5,889 nucleotides of DNA from GCA-020345945 sp964596985 (GTDB lineage: Archaea > Thermoproteota > Bathyarchaeia > RBG-16-48-13 > GCA-020345945). The notes under the pieces are model-generated. The model searched no databases. It was not told the origin of the DNA and saw only the letters and a list, made by a program, of their open reading frames with translations. Positions within the stretch are counted from its first letter, which is position 1; each line of letters starts with the position of its first letter. A program made the translations under genes and the position numbers. Shown here piece after piece: positions 5,547 to 5,889 of this stretch. Location: NCBI GenBank assembly GCA_964596985.1, contig CAZQWG010000021.1, forward strand, positions 1 to 5,889, in the 5' to 3' direction.

Positions 5547-5889
5547 GGGGCAAGTTGCCGCCTAATAGGGAGCTTTCAGATGATTCTCGCTCATTAGCTT
5601 CATGCTGCCATTCTCAGCGAAAGGTCTCCCCAAAAGTACTTGCCTGCCCGCCATCATCGCACCACCTGTGACTAGAGATGACCCTACCCTGTGCCTGCCC
5701 CCCAAGTCTAGACTAACCAAAAGGTGAGAGAACAAGCCCTTGCCCCTGCCCCATTTTTAGGACCAGTCATAATGTCAAAAATCGAGCTCGCATGATTCAC
5801 GAACTTGTGCTAACACCCAGCGGCTCTGCAACATAGACTGCCGGTGCCCGATTTCCCAAACTGGAATGCGGTCGCATTTCATTGTACTC
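5547..5889. other. Upstream region of the TPP-enzyme gene, no gene seen
   Basis: No open frame of protein-like character is visible on either strand. On the minus strand the interval is G-rich in three spots (listed separately). It has a TTGACA hexamer (about 5774-5779) but no -10 box at a proper distance, so I do not call a promoter. It may carry the promoter of the TPP-enzyme gene together with repeat or mobile-element debris. The window ends here, so the upstream neighbour is unknown. Confidence 0.4.
5640..5753. repeat. Three degenerate C/G-rich motifs at about 50-bp spacing
   Basis: Plus-strand motifs are TTGCCTGCCCGCCA (5640-5653), CCCTGTGCCTGCCCCCCA (5687-5704) and CCCTTGCCCCTGCCCCA (5737-5753). 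All share TGCC..TGCCC followed by CCA in the same orientation, and the cores are about 50 bp apart. On the minus strand they read as TGG-initiated runs such as TGGGGCAGGGG. They resemble the short GGGGACAGGCACC-type repeats seen in many genomes, some of which are mobilised by REP-associated IS200-like transposases. That link is inference. Confidence 0.4.

Noticed and set aside
5566..5579. Sigma-54-like -24/-12 promoter (GG..GC spacing) upstream of the TPP gene
   Set aside because: The spacing between GG and GC is one base short and the flanking consensus does not fit.
1..5889. CRISPR array, tRNA, rRNA or att site
   Set aside because: No regularly spaced identical repeats, cloverleaf-type sequence or rRNA signature was seen on either strand; the 50-bp-spaced motifs at 5640-5753 are too short and degenerate for CRISPR.

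Overview
This 5.9 kb window looks like an accessory stretch of bacterial chromosome. Two intact metabolic genes and one intact small transposase, all read on the minus strand, are surrounded by decayed mobile elements. Strong Shine-Dalgarno sites (GGAGGGAG, AGGGGGT, GAGGGGG), moderate GC and the kinds of IS remnants fit an anaerobic Firmicutes-type genome or a similar metagenomic lineage. That placement is an inference; no marker gene fixes the taxon.

Layout from left to right. Positions 46-958 (+) hold a broken DDE transposase of IS1182-like type, with a frameshift near 400, a coding gap near 550-560 and an internal TAG at 779. Positions 1476-1084 (-) hold a chimeric remnant: a gene start with a very good ribosome binding site, two in-frame TGA stops, and then a fusion in the same frame to the C-terminal half of an IS200/IS605 TnpA. 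Positions 2704-1592 (-) encode an intact 370-residue enolase-superfamily protein (mandelate racemase/muconate lactonizing enzyme type). A perfect 11-bp hairpin at 2752-2777 follows an intact IS200-type tnpA (3214-2780, -). A related hairpin lies at 3251-3293, on the other side of tnpA. About 490 bp (3294-3785) contain no convincing gene; their minus strand may carry the decayed 3' end of a tnpB gene and its guide-RNA scaffold. Positions 5513-3786 (-) encode an intact 575-residue thiamine-diphosphate (TPP) enzyme of the acetolactate-synthase-like group. The final 340 bp upstream of it hold three G-rich motifs (minus strand) about 50 bp apart.

How the genes may work together: the TPP enzyme and the enolase-superfamily enzyme point the same way and are separated only by IS-derived DNA. 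The simplest reading is a small catabolic operon (2-oxoacid or hydroxy-/sugar-acid chemistry) split by an insertion. The decayed gene starting at 1476 could be a third member. No substrate can be assigned from sequence alone. I see no defence system, CRISPR array, tRNA or rRNA.
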